A stretch of DNA of 16,295 bases from assembly GCA_965366835.1 (NCBI GenBank), contig CBDUGF010000085.1:1-16295 (forward strand). The letters run 5' to 3'. The notes below the pieces were generated by a model. That model searched no databases and was not told the DNA's origin. It was given only the letters and a program-made list of their open reading frames with translations. Shown one piece after another: positions 14,014 through 16,295 of the stretch. Origin of the DNA: JAKGBX01 sp965366835 (GTDB taxonomy: Bacteria > Pseudomonadota > Alphaproteobacteria > Rhodobacterales > Rhodobacteraceae). A program made the translations under genes and the position numbers. Every line of letters begins with the position of its first letter. Within the stretch, counting starts at the first letter, position 1.

Positions 14014-14910
14014 TCATGCGGGTTGTCGCGCGGGCCGCGTCTCGTGCCAGATGTTGAGGTAATTGCCGGCAAAGATCACCGCCGCGCCGAGCAGCACAAA
14101 CCAATCGAACGGCTCGGCATAGAGCAGCATGCCGACCAGCGCGATCACCGGCAGGCGGACGAAATCGACCGGCATGACCACCGTGGCGGGGGCCAGCGAC
14201 AGCGCCTTGGTGATGCAGAAATGCGCCAGCAGCCCGGCGCAGCCGATCACCGCGATCAGCGGCAGGGTGGCCAGCGTGGGCGTCGCCACATCGCCGTCAT
14301 AGCCCGCACAGATCATCCCGAACACCGCTTGCATGGCGGTCAGCCAGAACAGGATGGTTGTGATCGGGGTGCTGCGGGTGAGCTTCTTGGTGAACACGCT
14401 GGTGAGGGCGAAACAGATCGCCGCCAACGCCGCCGCCAGGATGCCGACATTGAGGCTGTCGGGGCTGGGCCGGGCGACGATCAGGATGCCGACGAAGCCG
14501 ATCAGCGCGGCCAGTGCGCGCATCGGGGTGAGCCTCTCGCCCAGGATCAGCGGCGACAGCACCACAACCCAGATCGGCGAGGTGAATTCGAGCGCGAAGA
14601 CCTGGGCCAGGGGAATCACCGTGATGGCAAAGAACCACAAGTTCTGGCCGGCGAAATGCGCCACGTTGCGCATGCCGTGCAGCGCCAGGTTGCGGCTGTT
14701 GATCTGGCTGAGGGTGCCTGCAACGGAAGCCACGACCAGAACGATGACGATGCCGATGAAGCTGCGATACATCATGATTTCGAAGGTATCGAGATCCGAA
14801 GACAGCTCGCGCCCGGCCACCGCCATCGACGAAAACGACGCGATTGCGCCCGTCATCCAGAGCGCCGCGCGCATGGGCGCGTTCGGCGCGGCTTGCACGG
14901 CTTGATTCAT
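14014..14910 (-). CDS. EamA/DMT-superfamily membrane transporter (fourth)
   Basis: This 298-residue permease is distinct in sequence from the adjacent EamA protein. Its N-terminal part contains MMYRSFIGIVIVLVVASV and HGMRNVAHFAGQNLWFFAI. Repeat one ends in LEFTSPIWVVVLSPLILGER followed by LAALIGFVGILIVARPS, a strong EamA signature. Repeat two has CFALTSVFTKKLTRS and ends with VDFVRLPVIALVGMLLYAEP and NYLNIWHE. It probably exports a small metabolite across the inner membrane. It is the first gene of the minus-strand run and starts divergently from the acyl-CoA synthetase gene, with 101 nt between the two ATGs. No clear ribosome-binding site precedes its ATG. The next gene is 42 nt downstream. 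Confidence 0.9.
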   Translation of the reverse strand: MNQAVQAAPNAPMRAALWMTGAIASFSSMAVAGRELSSDLDTFEIMMYRSFIGIVIVLVVASVAGTLSQINSRNLALHGMRNVAHFAGQNLWFFAITVIPLAQVFALEFTSPIWVVVLSPLILGERLTPMRALAALIGFVGILIVARPSPDSLNVGILAAALAAICFALTSVFTKKLTRSTPITTILFWLTAMQAVFGMICAGYDGDVATPTLATLPLIAVIGCAGLLAHFCITKALSLAPATVVMPVDFVRLPVIALVGMLLYAEPFDWFVLLGAAVIFAGNYLNIWHETRPARQPA

Positions 14911-15011
14911 CGGCTGTAACGTCGGGCTGGGGCAAGGGGGCTTGTGCGCGTCATGGGCATATCTCTACGGGTTTTGCCCGGCTTGTCCATGGCGGGAAAA
15001 GAGGGTTCAGC
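14911..15011. promoter_or_regulatory. Divergent promoter region (EamA transporter / acyl-CoA synthetase)
   Basis: This short region must contain the start signals of both divergent genes. No pair of consensus -35 and -10 boxes stands out on either strand. The only structure seen is a short CGGG/CCCG stem with a TTTTG loop at 14968-14980. GAGGG at 15001-15005 is the ribosome-binding site of the plus-strand gene. Confidence 0.4.
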
Positions 15012-16295
15012 ATGATCGCATATGACGGCCGATTGATCGGGGATGTCTTTGCCGAAGCCGCCGCGCGCTGGCCCGACAGGGATTTCCTGGTGGTGCCACG
15101 GACCGAGGCCGCGCCGATGCGCATGCTGAGCTATGGCGAGGCGGCCCGCGAAGTGGAGCGGATCGAGACGGCGCTTCGCGCGGCGGGCTATGGCGCGGGG
15201 CAGCGTGTGGTGGTGCTTGTCGGCACATGCCCGGCGCATTACCTGCTGAAACTGGCGCTGGCGCGGCTTGGCATGTCCTTCGTGCCGGTCAATCCCGATT
15301 ACCGCGCTGCCGAGCTGGCTTATGTGCTCGACGACAGCGCCGCGGTTCTGGTGATTGCCGGGGCCGAGTATGAGGATCTGGTGCGCGCCGGGATCGCCGA
15401 GGCCGAGGGTGCGCCGGTGCTGGTGGGCTATGAGGCGTTGCTCGAAGCGCTGCCGTCATCGCCGGCGACGCCGCCGGGGCGCGCGTTTACGCCCGAGAGC
15501 GAGGCCAGCCTGCTTTATACATCCGGTACCACCGGGCAGCCCAAGGGCTGTATCCTTTCCCATGAATACGAACTGATGGTCGGGGGTTCCTATCTCAGGA
15601 TCGGGCCGCCGGTATCGCTCGGGCCTCGGGACCGGGTGTTCAATCCGCTGCCGGCGTTTCACATCAATGCCGGGGTGGTGGCGTTTTTCGGCGTGATGCT
15701 TGCAGGCGCGGCACTGATTCAGCCGCCGCGGTTCAGCGCCGCGACCTGGTGGCGCGATACCGGCGAGACGCGGGCGACGATCTTCCACTATCTCGGCGTG
15801 GTGATTTCCGTGCTGCTGGCCGATCGCAAGACCGGGCGCGAGGTTCTGGGCGATCTGCGCGTCGGGCTCGGCGCCGGGGTGGAACCGGCGCTGCATGTCG
15901 AATTCGAACGCCGCTTCGGGGTGCCTCTGATCGAGGTCTGGGGCATGACCGAGATGTGCCGCGTGTTTTCGATGGAGGAAGAACCGCGCAGGATCGACTC
16001 CCGCGCCTTCGGCCGCGCCTATCCGGGCTGCGAGGTGCAGGTCTGGGACGATGCGGGGAATGAGGTGGCGCGCGGCACAGCGGGCGAGATGGTCTTGCGC
16101 CATTCGGCCGAAACGCCGCGCAAGGGCTTCTTTTCGGGCTATCTGAACAAGCCCGAGGCGACTTGGTCCGCCTGGGAGGGTGGCTGGTTTCACACCGGCG
16201 ATGCGGTGATGATGGACGAGAGCGGGGTGCTTTTCTTCGTCGACCGCAAGAAGAACATCATTCGCCGCGCGGGCGAGAACATCGCCGCAGCGGAG
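15012..16295 (+). CDS. AMP-binding acyl-CoA synthetase/ligase (3' end outside window)
   Basis: Starting from the ATG at 15012, with GAGGG 6 nt upstream, the frame stays open for 428 codons to the window edge. It shows the ordered motifs of the ANL adenylate-forming family. The phosphate loop is LLYTSGTTGQPKGC (167-180), the acyl-site stretch PLPAFHINAG, the aromatic/TE motif EVWGMTEM (308-315), GWFHTGD (391-397) and the hinge region DRKKNIIRRAGENI (411-424). Such enzymes activate a carboxylic acid with ATP and load it on CoA. GMTE and FHINA resemble the carnitine/crotonobetaine and medium-chain ligase branches, but substrate choice cannot be predicted. The last roughly 80-120 residues, with the catalytic lysine, are missing only because the window ends. 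Confidence 0.94.
   Translation, partial: MIAYDGRLIGDVFAEAAARWPDRDFLVVPRTEAAPMRMLSYGEAAREVERIETALRAAGYGAGQRVVVLVGTCPAHYLLKLALARLGMSFVPVNPDYRAAELAYVLDDSAAVLVIAGAEYEDLVRAGIAEAEGAPVLVGYEALLEALPSSPATPPGRAFTPESEASLLYTSGTTGQPKGCILSHEYELMVGGSYLRIGPPVSLGPRDRVFNPLPAFHINAGVVAFFGVMLAGAALIQPPRFSAATWWRDTGETRATIFHYLGVVISVLLADRKTGREVLGDLRVGLGAGVEPALHVEFERRFGVPLIEVWGMTEMCRVFSMEEEPRRIDSRAFGRAYPGCEVQVWDDAGNEVARGTAGEMVLRHSAETPRKGFFSGYLNKPEATWSAWEGGWFHTGDAVMMDESGVLFFVDRKKNIIRRAGENIAAAE

Noticed and set aside
14023..14919. 298-codon plus-strand open frame opposite the fourth EamA gene
   Set aside because: It is rich in Asp, Arg, Gln and His, as expected for the antisense of a membrane protein. The minus-strand reading has full EamA signatures.

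Overview
The window is GC-rich and densely coded. It reads like a chromosomal segment of an alphaproteobacterium, most likely of the Rhodobacterales (Roseobacter-like). Supporting signs are TrmFO in place of TrmA, ribosomal protein S9 with an acidic N-terminal extension, a class-I-like PPK2, and a MetA next to an uncharacterised ATPase. Taxonomy is inferred from gene content only. No mobile element, CRISPR array, tRNA, rRNA or phage gene was seen. No gap between genes exceeds about 180 bases.

Left part (1-4128, all minus strand): the 5' two thirds of trmFO (runs off the left edge); a secreted di-heme cytochrome c peroxidase/MauG-like protein; an EamA (DMT) transporter; and a crotonase-fold protein lacking both catalytic glutamates of true enoyl-CoA hydratases. 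The crotonase and the transporter lie 22 nt apart and probably form one transcript.

Middle plus-strand part (4186-6837): a PaaI-type hotdog thioesterase starts divergently from the crotonase gene. A second EamA transporter follows, after a hairpin element that looks like a dispersed intergenic repeat. Then comes the rplM-rpsI operon, with a clear sigma-70-type promoter and a strong rho-independent terminator.

Right part (6849-14910, all minus strand, nine genes in tight succession): in transcription order these are two EamA transporters, a P-loop ATPase, metA, a membrane-anchored alpha/beta hydrolase, a sterol desaturase-family di-iron membrane enzyme, ppk2, a TetR regulator and an unrecognised 263-residue protein. 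The last four genes overlap end to end (23, 8 and 8 nt), which implies translational coupling. metA carries the glutamate that predicts acetyl-CoA rather than succinyl-CoA use. At the right edge an acyl-CoA synthetase-like AMP-binding gene starts divergently on the plus strand and is cut by the window end.

Functionally this is mostly housekeeping (tRNA modification, ribosome, methionine synthesis) with scattered acyl-CoA/lipid enzymes and four unrelated-looking DMT exporters. I found no convincing new defence or mobile system. The least understood parts are the ppk2-tetR-unknown overlap group and the ATPase upstream of metA.
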